A stretch of 64,000 nt of DNA from Caulobacter sp. SL161 (GTDB taxonomy: Bacteria; Pseudomonadota; Alphaproteobacteria; Caulobacterales; Caulobacteraceae): the NCBI RefSeq assembly GCF_026672375.1, contig NZ_JAPPRA010000001.1, positions 1,116,001 through 1,180,000 of the forward strand, written 5' to 3'. Position 1 is the first letter of the stretch. Each line of letters opens with the position of its first letter. The notes under the pieces are model-generated. The model worked only from the letters and a program-made list of their open reading frames with translations. It was not told where the DNA came from and did not search any database. Below, in pieces: positions 33,690-43,199 of this stretch. A program made the translations under genes and the position numbers.

Positions 33690-35132
33690 TCACCCGCCGC
33701 CGGCCGCCGTCTCCCCAGGAACAGGATCGGCCAGGGCTTCGCGCACGGCGGGCTGGCGCGAGCGGCTGACCGGCAGGGGCGGGCCCTCGTTCAGATGCAG
33801 TCGCCAGCGATCGCCGTCCCGTTCCAGCCGCTGCGCGTGCGTCAGATTGGCGATGACCGACCGGTGCACCCGCAGGAAGCTGGCCGGCAATTGGGTCGTC
33901 AGGGCGTCCAGACGGGCGGCGTGCAGCAGGCTGCGTCCTCCGACCAGCCGCAGCTCGACATAGTCGTCGGCCCCGACCACGGACAGGATCTCGGCCAAGG
34001 GCACAAGCTCGACGCCGCGCGCCGAAGCCACGGTCAGACGGTCGGGGCGGCGGACGGCCTGGGTCAGGGCGGCTTCGCGGCCCCGGTCGTCACGGCCCAG
34101 CCGAACCACCTCGACCATCAGCAACGGCAGAACCAGCCCGGCGGCGAGCAGGAAATAGGAGAGATCGGCGAGCCATTCGGGGAAGGCGAGCGCCAGGGTC
34201 AGGAACAGCGCCAGATAGGCCAAGGTCAGCCGCGCGCCCGGCCGCCTGTCGCGCACGCCGACCAGCGCCGGCAAGACGGCCAGCGCCACGCCCACGATCA
34301 GAGCCGACACCGTCTTGATGTCGAAGCCGGGCGCGAAGGCGGTGGCTGTAACCGCGACCAAGGCCACGCCGACCATCCGCCGGCTCGCCCGCGGCATGAA
34401 GCGGGTGGCGACATAGCCGACCAGCAGCACCGCGAAGGCGGCGGCCAGCGCCCAGATGGCGCTCATCCGCCAAGCGTGCAGCGGATAGGGGTAGTTGAAC
34501 AGCGGCCGCAAGCTCTCGACGATGGCCTGCAGGGCGGCGACGGCGGCCATGGCGGCGAGGGCCAGGCTGGAGCCGGTGCGGCGCAGGGCGTGGATGACGC
34601 CGAACCCGAACGCCGCCGCCAGCAGGGCGCCGGTCGCCACGAAGGTGACCGCCAGCAGCGTGGCGCGCTGCGGATAGGGGGAGGGCAGGACGGCCATGGC
34701 GCTCATGGGGCCGGCGAACCTGAGCCCCCCGTGGAAGGACGACAGGCGCAGAACCACGACGTTCGCGCCGGGGCGCCAGGTCGTCTCGCGGATCGGAAAC
34801 ACCGCCTGATAGCGTCCGGGGATCTCGTCCCCCGCGGTCGCGCCAGGACGGCCATTGGCCCCGAGGCTCTGGCCGTTGAGCCAGACCTCGGAAGAGGCGA
34901 CACCCGCCACATAGTAGGCGTACGGCCGGTCGTCCTTGGGCGCGGCGATCGTCGAACGGATCCACAGCTCCCGACCCTGGGGATCGACCACGCCCTGGAT
35001 CGCCCGGCAGTCGCTCAGCACGGGTCCATCCGGTCCGATGGCGCCCCGGCAGGCCTGCCACGGCGAATCTTGCGCACGGGCCAGGGTTGCGAAAGCCATC
35101 ATCAGGCCGGTGAGAAGCAGGAGTCGCCACAT
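33690..35132 (-). CDS. Membrane-anchored LytTR transcriptional regulator with extracytoplasmic sensor
   Basis: A 480-residue protein. It starts with a signal sequence (MWRLLLLTGLMMAFATLARA), then a beta-rich periplasmic domain of about 160 residues (ELWIRSTIAAP, SSEVWLNGQSLGANGRPG) resembling 7TM-DISM sensors. About seven membrane helices follow. The cytoplasmic C-terminal LytTR DNA-binding domain has LVPLAEILSVVGADDYVELR, SFLRVHRSVIANLTHAQRLE and LNEGPPLPVSRSR. It is therefore a one-component regulator that can bind DNA while in the membrane. The ATG at 35132 has AAGGGGTGA upstream. The divergent neighbour is the alpha/beta hydrolase gene, 112 bases away. Confidence 0.88.
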   Translation of the reverse strand: MWRLLLLTGLMMAFATLARAQDSPWQACRGAIGPDGPVLSDCRAIQGVVDPQGRELWIRSTIAAPKDDRPYAYYVAGVASSEVWLNGQSLGANGRPGATAGDEIPGRYQAVFPIRETTWRPGANVVVLRLSSFHGGLRFAGPMSAMAVLPSPYPQRATLLAVTFVATGALLAAAFGFGVIHALRRTGSSLALAAMAAVAALQAIVESLRPLFNYPYPLHAWRMSAIWALAAAFAVLLVGYVATRFMPRASRRMVGVALVAVTATAFAPGFDIKTVSALIVGVALAVLPALVGVRDRRPGARLTLAYLALFLTLALAFPEWLADLSYFLLAAGLVLPLLMVEVVRLGRDDRGREAALTQAVRRPDRLTVASARGVELVPLAEILSVVGADDYVELRLVGGRSLLHAARLDALTTQLPASFLRVHRSVIANLTHAQRLERDGDRWRLHLNEGPPLPVSRSRQPAVREALADPVPGETAAGGG

Positions 35133-35244
35133 GTCACCCCTTCTAGGGCGCCGTTCGCCGAGATGCGCCGTCATTCGCCGATGACAGGGCGCCATTGACC
35201 GAAGCGGCGTGGCGAAGGGCGCGGCCAAGGTCTTGGGTGTCGCC

Positions 35245-36705
35245 ATGACCTACACATCGCTTCATCGCCGCGCCCTGCTCGCCGCCGCCGGTCTCGCCGT
35301 TCCGGCCCTGGCCCTTCCGACCCTGGCGTTCGCTCAGACCTCCGCGCCGACGCAGGCCGGTCCCTTCCGCTTCAAGGGTTTCCAGGGCCGCGACACCGAC
35401 GCCGAGCGCGGCTTCTTCGAGGTCCCCGAGGACCGCCGCGATCCCAGGTCGCGGAAGATCCGGCTCAGCTATGTGCGGTTCGCCTCGACGGCGGCCAAGC
35501 CGGGACCGCCGATCGTCTATCTGGCCGGAGGGCCGGGCGGCCTGGCCACACGCGCGCTGGCCGGACCGCGTTTTCCGATCATGATGGCCCTGCGCGAGGT
35601 GGCCGATGTCATCGCCTTCGACCAGCGGGGCACGGGCCTGTCCAACCACATTCCCGAGCGGCCTGTCTCGAAGGGGCCGCCGCCGGCGTTCACCCAGGCG
35701 GGACTGACCGCCTATTTCCGCGAGGACTTCCAGAACGCCTGGGCCGACTGGACCAAGGCGGGCGTCGCCATGACCGGCTACAACACCGAACAGAACGCCG
35801 ACGACATCGACGATCTTCGACGCCACCTGGGCGCGGACAAGGTCGATCTCTGGGGCATCAGCTATGGCACGCACCTGGCGCTGAGCATACTCAAGCGACA
35901 CGGCGACCGGGTGAGCCGCGTGGCCCTGGCCAGCCTTGAGGGACAGGACCAGACGGTCAAGCGCCCGGCGGCGGTCGACACCCTGCTGCGCCAGGTGGAT
36001 GGCCTTCTGGCGGCCGATCCCGCCGTCCGCGCGGCGATCCCTGACCTGCCCGCCCTCATGCGCCGGGTGCACGCCAAGCTGGAAGCCGCGCCCGTGGCGA
36101 TCACCGCCACCCTGAACGGCGCGCCCGTGAGATTGCGGATCGGGGGCTTCGCCATCCAGCTGATGACGGGCGGCCTGATCGCCAATCCCCAGACCCTGGT
36201 CATGCTGCCAGGGCTGTATCTGGCGCTCGACGCCGGCAGGACCGAGGTGCTGATGCGGTTCGCGAATGAGTTCGCCAACCTGCTGGGGATCGCCGGCATG
36301 CCCGAAGCCATGGATCTGGCGTCGGGAATCTCGCCGCGCCGCTTGGCCCAGGTGCGGCGCGAGGCCAAAACCGCTGTGCTGGGCGAGGCGCTCAACTTCC
36401 CGATGCCGCAGTTGCTGGGCGTGGTCCCGGGCGTCGACCTGGGCGAGGATTTCCGCGCGCCGCTGCGCATCGACCATCCGGCCCTGCTGCTGGCCGGCAC
36501 GCTGGACGGCCGCACGCCGATGTCGGAGCAGGACGAGGTGGCGGCGCAGTTCCGCCGCAAGTCCCGGGTGATCGTCGAGAACGCCGGCCACAACGTCTTT
36601 GAGGCCCACCCCGAGGTCCAGGACCTGCTGGTTCGCTTCTTCCGTGGCGAGGCCGTTTCCGACACCCGCCTCAGCCTGCCGCCGCCGCGGTTCAGCCTAG
36701 CGTAG
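35245..36705 (+). CDS. Exported alpha/beta hydrolase, TAP/proline-iminopeptidase-like
   Basis: A 486-residue hydrolase. The N-terminus (LHRRALLAAAGLAVPALALP) is a Tat-like or Sec signal. The fold shows the oxyanion segment IVYLAGGPGGLATRA, DQRGTGLSNH, the nucleophile elbow LWGISYGTHLAL, and the aspartate and histidine in LLLAGTLDGRTPMSEQDE and IVENAGHNVFEAHP. This is the TAP-like C-terminal arrangement of secreted tripeptidyl aminopeptidases and relatives. The substrate is unknown. The ATG at 35245 is preferred because the signal sequence follows directly; a GTG at 35209 is in frame. Control by the divergent LytTR protein is plausible. Confidence 0.87.
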   Translation: MTYTSLHRRALLAAAGLAVPALALPTLAFAQTSAPTQAGPFRFKGFQGRDTDAERGFFEVPEDRRDPRSRKIRLSYVRFASTAAKPGPPIVYLAGGPGGLATRALAGPRFPIMMALREVADVIAFDQRGTGLSNHIPERPVSKGPPPAFTQAGLTAYFREDFQNAWADWTKAGVAMTGYNTEQNADDIDDLRRHLGADKVDLWGISYGTHLALSILKRHGDRVSRVALASLEGQDQTVKRPAAVDTLLRQVDGLLAADPAVRAAIPDLPALMRRVHAKLEAAPVAITATLNGAPVRLRIGGFAIQLMTGGLIANPQTLVMLPGLYLALDAGRTEVLMRFANEFANLLGIAGMPEAMDLASGISPRRLAQVRREAKTAVLGEALNFPMPQLLGVVPGVDLGEDFRAPLRIDHPALLLAGTLDGRTPMSEQDEVAAQFRRKSRVIVENAGHNVFEAHPEVQDLLVRFFRGEAVSDTRLSLPPPRFSLA

Positions 36706-36889
36706 CGGACCTGGCGCGTGACGCCAGCCACGTCTTGCCCCGGCTGACGGGCGACCTCCTGCGGCGACCTGGGGACTGCAGCACCGCTTTTTCGCCCACT
36801 CCTGGGTTGATAAGATGGCGTTACTATAGTCTTAGGTTGCGGCGGTGGTCTCGGGCATGTCAGCCCCGGGCGCGTGGGATGCGACGGCA

Positions 36890-37843
36890 ATGGCGGTCTT
36901 TGTTGGCAGCATCTACTACGGCGAGGACACCAACGACACGATCACGGGGACGACGGGGAACGATACGCTTTATGGCGGCGGGGGTGACGACACCATCGTC
37001 GCGGGCGAGGGCGATGACTATCTGGTCGGCGACGCAGGGGCCGACAATGTCGACGGCGGGCCCGGCGACGACCTGATCAGCGAGGGCCGCGCCTATGTCT
37101 ACAGCGACGGCGCTGTCGACATCATGAAGGGCGGCGCGGGCGCCGACACCTTCCGGCTCCAGATCGGGCCGCCGGGCCGGGGTGGCGATCTCAGCGCCAT
37201 CGATCGCATCGTCGACTTCTCGTCAGCCGAAGGCGACGTGCTGGATCTCCAGAGGGACAGCTTCAACGGGAAATTCGCCTGGGTCGGCGCCGTGACGAAC
37301 GCGGGCTTCACCTTTCAGGTCGGCCAATCCCTCGGCGCCGGCCCGGGCGCGAGCTATCTGGGCATCTACACCTGGTCCAGCGGTTCCAAGACTTACCTGA
37401 TCGTGGACACCAATGGCGACGGCAGGCTGGACAGCAAGGACTTCGCGCTGTCGTTCGAAAACGCGGCGCTGCTTTCGATCACGGACCTCTTCCAACGCGG
37501 CGACATCTTCCAGGTGGGTTCGGATCAGGCCGACACCTGGAGCGGCACGAAGCTGGCCGACTACTATTACGGCCAGGGCGGCACTGCAGGATCGAACCGC
37601 TCGGATGTAGGTCTCCTGGGTCCGCGGATCGAAGTTGCGGAGGGTCATGTCTTCGACCATCCTGCGACGCAACGGGTGGATCGCTTCTTCGGGCATCACT
37701 CGTCTCCTGTCTTGAGGAGGACGTGGCCGACCCACGTTCCTCTTCAGACAGGAGGATCCCGATGTTCCCCAGCGCCGAACAAATGCCCCTCCCGCGCGAG
37801 CGGGTTAGTACCATCGCGCATGTGTCTGGCGCCGGCATCGTGA
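36890..37843 (+). CDS. RTX-repeat and EF-hand calcium-binding protein, C-terminus replaced by foreign sequence
   Basis: The genuine part begins MAVFVGSIYYGEDTNDTITG with RTX nonapeptides (GNDTLYGGGGDDTI, EGDDYLVGDAGADNVDGGPG). It includes the M10-like domain ADTFRL...IDRIVDFSSAEGDVLDLQ and an EF-hand VDTNGDGRLDSKDFALSFE. After GQGG near 37580 the composition changes abruptly. From about 37590 the opposite strand encodes the start of a tyrosine recombinase, so the last 80 or so codons here are antisense to that fragment and not RTX. The original gene was probably longer, with a second RTX block. RTX proteins are usually secreted by type I systems through C-terminal signals, and that end is missing. 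Alternative start: 36857. Confidence 0.65.
   Translation: MAVFVGSIYYGEDTNDTITGTTGNDTLYGGGGDDTIVAGEGDDYLVGDAGADNVDGGPGDDLISEGRAYVYSDGAVDIMKGGAGADTFRLQIGPPGRGGDLSAIDRIVDFSSAEGDVLDLQRDSFNGKFAWVGAVTNAGFTFQVGQSLGAGPGASYLGIYTWSSGSKTYLIVDTNGDGRLDSKDFALSFENAALLSITDLFQRGDIFQVGSDQADTWSGTKLADYYYGQGGTAGSNRSDVGLLGPRIEVAEGHVFDHPATQRVDRFFGHHSSPVLRRTWPTHVPLQTGGSRCSPAPNKCPSRASGLVPSRMCLAPAS
37590..37696 (-). pseudogene. 5' fragment of a tyrosine-type recombinase gene
   Basis: About 35 codons, starting MPEEAIHPLRRRMVEDMTLR and continuing to TYIRAVR, match the N-terminal SAM-like domain of tyrosine recombinases linked to transposable elements. An AGGAGACG ribosome site precedes the ATG at 37696. After this the reading enters RTX-gene DNA and has no recombinase features, so the gene is truncated. 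The junction is near 37590. Confidence 0.65.
37706..37752. repeat. Imperfect 21-base inverted repeat upstream of the recombinase fragment
   Basis: Arms at 37706-37726 and 37732-37752 match at about 16 of 21 positions, both starting CCTGTCT when read outward. It lies just upstream of the recombinase start and may be its control region or a mobile-element end. The stretch from here to 37830 encodes nothing I recognise; a rightward frame from 37771 (MFPSAEQMPLPRERVSTIAH) may be part of the same remnant. Confidence 0.45.
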
Positions 37844-37868
37844 TCGGCGAACTCACCGATCACGATGC
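37835..37868 (-). terminator. Perfect 13-base hairpin after aceB
   Basis: GCATCGTGATCGG (37835-37847) pairs perfectly with 37856-37868 around an 8-base loop. It lies 7 bases beyond the aceB stop. No U-tract follows, so it may act as a terminator with Rho or as a 3' stabilising structure. Confidence 0.55.
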
Positions 37869-37875
37869 GGCAAAG

Positions 37876-39453
<1,578 letters not shown>

Positions 39454-39476
39454 GGGAAGCTTTCCGTGGCGGTGGG

Positions 39477-39506
39477 GACGGCTCCCCGGATATCCGGGGA
39501 GCCGTC
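39477..39506 (-). promoter_or_regulatory. Perfect 30-base palindrome in the aceB leader
   Basis: The 15-base arms GACGGCTCCCCGGAT and ATCCGGGGAGCCGTC abut with no spacer, 24 bases before the aceB start and 28 bases after the stop of the preceding small gene. In RNA it would form a very stable hairpin. Possible roles are attenuation, transcript processing or protection of the upstream aceA message. Confidence 0.6.
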
Positions 39507-39533
39507 ATCGGGACTCTGGTCGGTTCTTGATGG

Positions 39534-39761
39534 CTAGGCGCTCTTCTCGGCGCCTTTTTCACGAACGGTCGGGACGATCTGATCGCCCCAGTTGCCTGCG
39601 CCGTCATGATGGCGCGAGGTGCGCACCAGCTCCACCGAATAGCCGGCGGCGATGGCGCGACGCACGGCGTCGTTCAGGCGGTGGGAGGCCTCGGCGAGCC
39701 GTTCGACGGCGCGCTTTTCCTCATCGGCGTCGGGCATGGTGGCGGGAGAGAATGCGGTCAT
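39534..39761 (-). CDS. Small hypothetical protein between aceA and aceB
   Basis: A 75-residue protein with no recognised family. It starts MTAFSPATMPDADEEKRAVE, forms a likely amphipathic helix through RLAEASHRLNDAVRRAIAAG, and ends in a basic tail (VPTVREKGAEKSA). AGGAG lies 7 bases before the ATG at 39761. It sits 30 bases after the aceA stop, so it should share the aceA transcript. There is no membrane or metal motif. It may modulate the glyoxylate enzymes, but nothing in the sequence proves that. Confidence 0.65.
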   Translation of the reverse strand: MTAFSPATMPDADEEKRAVERLAEASHRLNDAVRRAIAAGYSVELVRTSRHHDGAGNWGDQIVPTVREKGAEKSA

Positions 39762-39791
39762 GGCTCTGCTCCTGGGCTTGATGTGTCCGGC

Positions 39792-41411
39792 CTATTCGGC
39801 GGCGAACTGGTTCATGGTGTTGGCGTGGCCGCCGGCCTTCAGGGCGCGCTCGCCGGCGACCATCTCCTTGAAGGTGTCGCCGAGATCCGAGCCGACCTCG
39901 TGCTGGTGTTTCACGGCTGACACGCCGCGGCGGATTTCCTCGCGCTGCACCGTGTTGACGTAGGCCTGCATGCGATCTTCGCCGAAGTAGCCGCGCGACA
40001 GCTCGTCCACGCTCTTGGCGGTCAGGTGGAAGGTCGGCAGGGTGATCAGGTTGTGGAACACCCCGGCGCGGGCGGCGATGTCGACCTGGAAGCGGGCCAG
40101 GCGCTCATCGGCCTCGCGGCCCAGGTCGCTCTTGTCGTACTCGGCGGACATCAGCGCATTGCCGTCCGGGTAGCTGTCCTTATGGATCTTGCCCTCGGCG
40201 ATCCACTGGTCACGCACTTGCTTGCGCAGATTGAGCGTCCAGTTGAACGACGGCGAGTTGTTGTAGGTCAGCTTGGCGTTCGGCACGACCTTGCGGACCT
40301 CGGCCACCATCGAAGCGATCTCGTCGACATTGGGGGTGTCGGTTTCGATCCACAGCAGGTCGGCGCCGCCCTGGGTCAGGTTGGCGATGCAGTCCTCGAT
40401 GACGCGCTGGCGGCCGGTGCCGTCCTGGAACGCGAACAGGCCGTTGGGCATGCGCACGGGCTTGACGAAGGCGCCGTCCTTCATGATCGCCAGCTCGCCA
40501 TCGCGCAGCGGGTTCTCGGGCGTGATGGGCTCAGTCTTCAGCCACTTGATGTAGTCGGCGGCGAGATCGCCTTCGCCCTGGCTGACCGGGATCTTCTGGG
40601 TCAGGCCCGCGCCCAGGCTGTCGGTGCGGGCGACGATGACGCCGTCGTCCACGCCGAGCTCCTCGAAGGCCAGGCGGCAAGCGCGCAGCTTTTCGATGAA
40701 GTCCTCGCGCGGCACGGTGACCTTGCCGTCTTGGTGGCCGCACTGCTTGGCGTCGCTGACCTGGTTTTCGATCTGCAGGCAGCAGGCGCCGGCCTTGATC
40801 ATCTCCTTGGCCAGCAAGTACGTGGCGTGCTCGTTGCCGAAGCCGGCGTCGATGTCGGCGATGATCGGCACGACGTGGGTTTCAAAGTTGTCGATCGCCT
40901 TGATCGCGGCCTGCTCAGCGATCTGGTCGCCGGCCTCGCGGGCGGTCTTCAAGGTCTTGAACAGGTCGTTGATCGCCACTTCGTCGGCCTGGCGCAGCGA
41001 GACGTAGATCTCTTCGATCAGGTCGACGACCGAGGTCTTCTCGTGCATCGACTGGTCGGGCAGATGGCCGAAGCGGTTGCGGAGGCCCGCGACCATCCAG
41101 CCCGAAAGATAGACGTAGGCGCCCTTGGTGGTGCCGCGCAGGCGCTTGACCGCCTTGATCATCTGCTGGGCGTGGAAGCCCGACCAGCAGCCCAGCGACT
41201 GGGTGAACTTGGAGCTGTCGCGATCGTACTCGGCCATGTCGGCGCGCATCACCGGGGCCATGGCGCGGGCGATATCCAGGTGGGTGTTGAAGGTGTTTTG
41301 CAGCTTCAGCTGGATGATGTCGTCGACATCGACCCCGCCAGGGGTGACGCCTTGCGGGTAGCGCGCCAGCAGGGCGTCGCGGTGTTCGGCATAGGTCTTG
41401 CGCTGCGTCAT
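39792..41411 (-). CDS. aceA: Isocitrate lyase, long alphaproteobacterial/pseudomonad-type form
   Basis: A 539-residue enzyme splitting isocitrate to succinate and glyoxylate. The catalytic loop is NQVSDAKQCGHQDGKVTVP with Cys224; the classical form has KKCGH. Other elements are FNTHLDIARAMAPVM, IADIDAGFGNEHATYLLA, VIVARTDSLGAGLTQ and TYNNSPSFNWTLNLRKQV. The family with KQCGH and about 530 residues, as in Pseudomonas aeruginosa, differs from E. coli AceA. It is first of the leftward glyoxylate group and divergent from the ScfR-type regulator 165 bases away. Confidence 0.96.
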   Translation of the reverse strand: MTQRKTYAEHRDALLARYPQGVTPGGVDVDDIIQLKLQNTFNTHLDIARAMAPVMRADMAEYDRDSSKFTQSLGCWSGFHAQQMIKAVKRLRGTTKGAYVYLSGWMVAGLRNRFGHLPDQSMHEKTSVVDLIEEIYVSLRQADEVAINDLFKTLKTAREAGDQIAEQAAIKAIDNFETHVVPIIADIDAGFGNEHATYLLAKEMIKAGACCLQIENQVSDAKQCGHQDGKVTVPREDFIEKLRACRLAFEELGVDDGVIVARTDSLGAGLTQKIPVSQGEGDLAADYIKWLKTEPITPENPLRDGELAIMKDGAFVKPVRMPNGLFAFQDGTGRQRVIEDCIANLTQGGADLLWIETDTPNVDEIASMVAEVRKVVPNAKLTYNNSPSFNWTLNLRKQVRDQWIAEGKIHKDSYPDGNALMSAEYDKSDLGREADERLARFQVDIAARAGVFHNLITLPTFHLTAKSVDELSRGYFGEDRMQAYVNTVQREEIRRGVSAVKHQHEVGSDLGDTFKEMVAGERALKAGGHANTMNQFAAE

Positions 41412-41521
41412 GGTCGTTCGATCCCACTACAGTGGCCGAGGCGGTGAAGCCTTGCGGGCCCAGGAAAACTCGTGATGGAGAGCTAGCGCTGCGCTGCGGG
41501 ATCGGTCGAACCTATTGAAGG

Positions 41522-41571
41522 CAAATTGTCAAAGATCTACTTTGTAATTTATGTAAAGTTGTGACAAATTG
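41522..41571. promoter_or_regulatory. AT-rich dyads between aceA and the regulator gene
   Basis: CAAATTGTCA (41522-41531) faces TGACAAATTG (41562-41571) as an imperfect inverted repeat. Between them CTTTGTAATT mirrors AATTGTCAAAG. The related RamB regulator binds short AAAGTTTGCAAA-type sites, so these TTTGT/CAAA dyads are likely operators for the adjacent regulator. They lie within 55 bases of its start, which would suit autoregulation. Confidence 0.5.
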
Positions 41572-41576
41572 ACGAA

Positions 41577-43019
41577 ATGGCGACGCTCGACAAGAAGCAG
41601 AACGACAAGAAGCTGTTCCTGGGCGGACGGCTGAAACGGCTGCGGCGCGACTTAGGCGTGACGCAGGCGCGTATGGCCGAGGAGCTGGGCGTCTCCGCCA
41701 GCTATCTGAACCTGCTCGAGCGCAATCAGCGACCGGTGACGGCGCAGATCTTACTGCGCCTGGCCGACGCCTACGATCTCGACCTGCGGAGCCTGTCAGC
41801 CGACGATCCCGGCGGCGGCGCCGGGCTGGAGGAGGTCTTGGCGGACCGGATGTTCGCGGACCTGGCCGTGTCCCGGCACGAGGCGGCCGAGGTCGCCGAA
41901 CTGTCGCCCGGGATCGCCGAGGCGATGTCCCGACTCTATCGCGCCTATCTGGATCGCGGCCGCCTGATCGATCTTGGCGCGTTCGAACGTCCGGACGGAG
42001 CAGGGCCGGTCTCGGATCTGTCGTCGCCGACCGACTGGGTGCGCGATCTGGTCGGCGCGCAGCGCAACCACTTCGTCGAGCTGGAGGCCCTGGCCGAGTC
42101 GATCGTCCGGCAGTTGAAGGCCGACCCGCAGGACTTGGGTCCGGCGGTGCGCGAGCGTCTGCAGAGCCGGTTCGGGGTCCAGACCCGGATCATGCCCCTG
42201 GAGGTCATGACCGGTTCGTTGCGTCGCTACGACCACCACCGCAAGCGGCTGATGCTTTCGGAGACCCTGGCTCACGCCAGCCGGACCTTCGGCATGTGCT
42301 ACCAGTTGGGCCTCATGGAGGGTGGGGAGGTCCTGACCGAGCTGACCGACCGCTTCAAGGCGCCCGATCGCGCCACGCGCCAGCTGCTCAAGGTGTTTCT
42401 GGACGGCTATCTCGCCGCCGCGATCATGATGCCCTACGAGCCGTTCCTGGCCGCTATGGAGAGCAGCGGCTACGACATTGAGCGCGTCCGGTCGCGCTTT
42501 GGGATCAGTTACGAGCAGGCGGCCCAGCGGTTGACCACTCTGGGGCGCGCGGGTTCGCGCGGCGTGCCGTTCTTCATGATGCGGCTGGACGCGGCGGGAA
42601 ACATCTCCAAACGCTTCGCCGCCGGTCCCTTCCCGTTCTCGCGCTTCGGCGGCGCCTGTCCGCGCTGGAACGTCCACGACAGCTTCAAGACCCCCGGCCG
42701 GATCGTCACCCAGGTGATCGAGACGCCTGACGGCGAGCGCTATTTCACCCTGTCGCGTACGGTACGGCGGACCTCGGGCCTGCAGGCCGGGCTCGAGGAC
42801 GAGCTCGTGGTCGGTCTCGGTTGCGAGTTGAAATACGCCGGCAAGCTCGTGCATGCGCGGGGCCTCGACATGGCCAATCCCATCGCCGTGGAGATCGGGC
42901 CCTCTTGCCGGATCTGCGAGCGCCCGGCCTGTCCGCAGCGGGCGGCGGCGCCCATCAACCGGACCCTGATGGTCGAGGAAACCAGCAAGGCGCTGTCCCC
43001 TTTCCCGTTCGTCCGATAG
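41577..43019 (+). CDS. ScfR/RamB-type regulator (XRE HTH, IrrE-like, DUF2083)
   Basis: A 480-residue regulator. The HTH (about 14-70) is GRLKRLRRDLGVTQARMAEE...SASYLNLLERNQRPVT. A middle region resembles IrrE/ImmA proteins but has no intact HExxH (LSETLAHASRTFGMCYQLG). The C-terminal DUF2083 includes CPRWNVHDSFKTPGRIVTQV and a cysteine cluster, CRICERPACPQR. Relatives sense short-chain acyl-CoA and control glyoxylate or propionate genes, which fits its place divergent from aceA. Effector and sign of control are inferred. Confidence 0.9.
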   Translation: MATLDKKQNDKKLFLGGRLKRLRRDLGVTQARMAEELGVSASYLNLLERNQRPVTAQILLRLADAYDLDLRSLSADDPGGGAGLEEVLADRMFADLAVSRHEAAEVAELSPGIAEAMSRLYRAYLDRGRLIDLGAFERPDGAGPVSDLSSPTDWVRDLVGAQRNHFVELEALAESIVRQLKADPQDLGPAVRERLQSRFGVQTRIMPLEVMTGSLRRYDHHRKRLMLSETLAHASRTFGMCYQLGLMEGGEVLTELTDRFKAPDRATRQLLKVFLDGYLAAAIMMPYEPFLAAMESSGYDIERVRSRFGISYEQAAQRLTTLGRAGSRGVPFFMMRLDAAGNISKRFAAGPFPFSRFGGACPRWNVHDSFKTPGRIVTQVIETPDGERYFTLSRTVRRTSGLQAGLEDELVVGLGCELKYAGKLVHARGLDMANPIAVEIGPSCRICERPACPQRAAAPINRTLMVEETSKALSPFPFVR

Positions 43020-43097
43020 CGAACGCCCGGCCATCACGCCAAGCGCTTCTGAGCTTAAGCTAGCCCTTCCAACCCTGTCGGGACCACTTAGTCCTGT

Positions 43098-43123
43098 CCG
43101 CGTAAGCCCTTGATCTTACGCGG
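43098..43123. terminator. Hairpin downstream of the ScfR-type gene
   Basis: CCGCGTAAG (43098-43106) pairs perfectly with CTTACGCGG (43115-43123) over an 8-base loop, between the regulator and the convergent recombinase pseudogene. No U-tract is present. The rest of 43020-43199 holds nothing recognisable. Confidence 0.45.
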
Positions 43124-43199
43124 TCAGCGGAAAGCGACCACTTGAGGCCACCACCAAACGCTGGCCACCAATGGTCATTCGCCCACTTTAGGCTGTCCT

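Noticed and set aside
43020-43199. tRNA or attachment site beside the recombinase remnant
   Set aside because: No cloverleaf or duplicated short sequence could be found by eye; only a simple hairpin is present.
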